From Adiantum capillus-veneris (taxonomy: Eukaryota > Streptophyta > Polypodiopsida > Polypodiales > Pteridaceae): 64,000 nucleotides of DNA. Made by a program: the position numbers and the translations under genes. The notes below the pieces were generated by a model that saw only the letters and a program-made list of their open reading frames with translations, made no database searches and had not been told where the DNA came from. Below, in pieces: positions 63,750 through 64,000 of the stretch (position 1 is its first letter; every line of letters begins with the position of its first letter). The stretch is from the NCBI GenBank assembly GCA_014529385.2, contig CM043960.1, forward strand, positions 40,222,781-40,286,780, written 5' to 3'.

Positions 63750-64000
63750 CAATTGAATTGATTGAGAATTTAGATGAATCTTTAAGCAGCCTGTCAACTC
63801 ACCTTGCACAAGGTGTAGGTCCAAAGGGACAAGCAAACAAGTCAGAAGAGTGAGAGCCACGACCTAGGAGAGTCTTGCAATGTTGAAATTGTGGAGAGTC
63901 TGGACATGGAATGTATAATTTTCCTTGGCCCCATGGGGGAGCTAGGGAGACCTAACTTGAATTACCCAATGATGAATGCAGGTGAAGGAACTAGTCAGCA

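Larger units (their letters stand above)
60930..64000 (+). mobile_element. Second copy of the inner gypsy family (diverged, runs off window)
   Basis: From GCGTCCTAGTTTGCATCC at 60930 the sequence matches 11680-11850, the 3' end of the inner gypsy LTR, up to CCTCA at 61095. Primer site, leader and gag follow in the same order. The copy is clearly more diverged than the LTR pair of the inner element. The right end is outside the window. Confidence 0.85.

Overview
The window looks like repeat-rich nuclear DNA of a land plant with a large genome. The evidence is nested Ty3/gypsy and Ty1/copia LTR retrotransposons, Mutator-like transposases with SWIM zinc fingers, several foldback/MITE elements, long microsatellites and GT-AG introns. 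I cannot name the species. A non-seed plant or other large-genome lineage is only a guess. No ordinary housekeeping gene, rRNA, tRNA or CRISPR array is visible.

Region 1 (1-36573) is one giant gypsy element. Its 5' LTR is cut by the window start and its 3' LTR is at 35652-36573. Two retrotransposons sit inside it: a complete gypsy element (9209-21571) in its integrase gene and a complete copia element (24711-30535) in its 3' spacer. The inner gypsy itself carries a 1.2 kb foldback element (15961-17180). Without insertions the outer element would be about 18.9 kb. It has gag, a decayed protease, RT, RNase H, two tandem H2C2 zinc fingers, integrase, a second retropepsin-like domain after integrase, and long 3' ORFs of unknown function. 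Two non-coding blocks, one before gag and one before the 3' ORFs, carry a ~22 bp AT-rich palindrome repeated about every 285 bp.

Region 2 (36574-41256) holds a decayed spliced gene of unknown function, AT-rich simple sequence, and a cluster of G/C-stem hairpins. Region 3 (41257-50066) holds two related Mutator-like transposase genes arranged tail to tail, both broken.

Region 4 (50067-59740) is the most unusual part. A gene with about 14 exons (52777-56779) combines a ParB/Srx-like domain with a C-terminal N4/N6-type DNA methyltransferase fold. It is preceded by a large palindrome and CA-rich minisatellites, and flanked on both sides by the same ~60 bp direct repeat. A small convergent ORF (58338-58694) has its own TATA box. 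Short inverted sequences near 51.2 kb and 59.4/59.7 kb bracket both genes and could be ends of a mobile unit.

Region 5 (59740-64000) holds CT/CA microsatellites and the start of a second, diverged copy of the inner gypsy family. Its gag is split by a 448 bp foldback element and it runs off the window end.

Most retroelement ORFs carry stops and frameshifts, so the region is largely inactive, although the inner gypsy and copia LTR pairs are still very similar.
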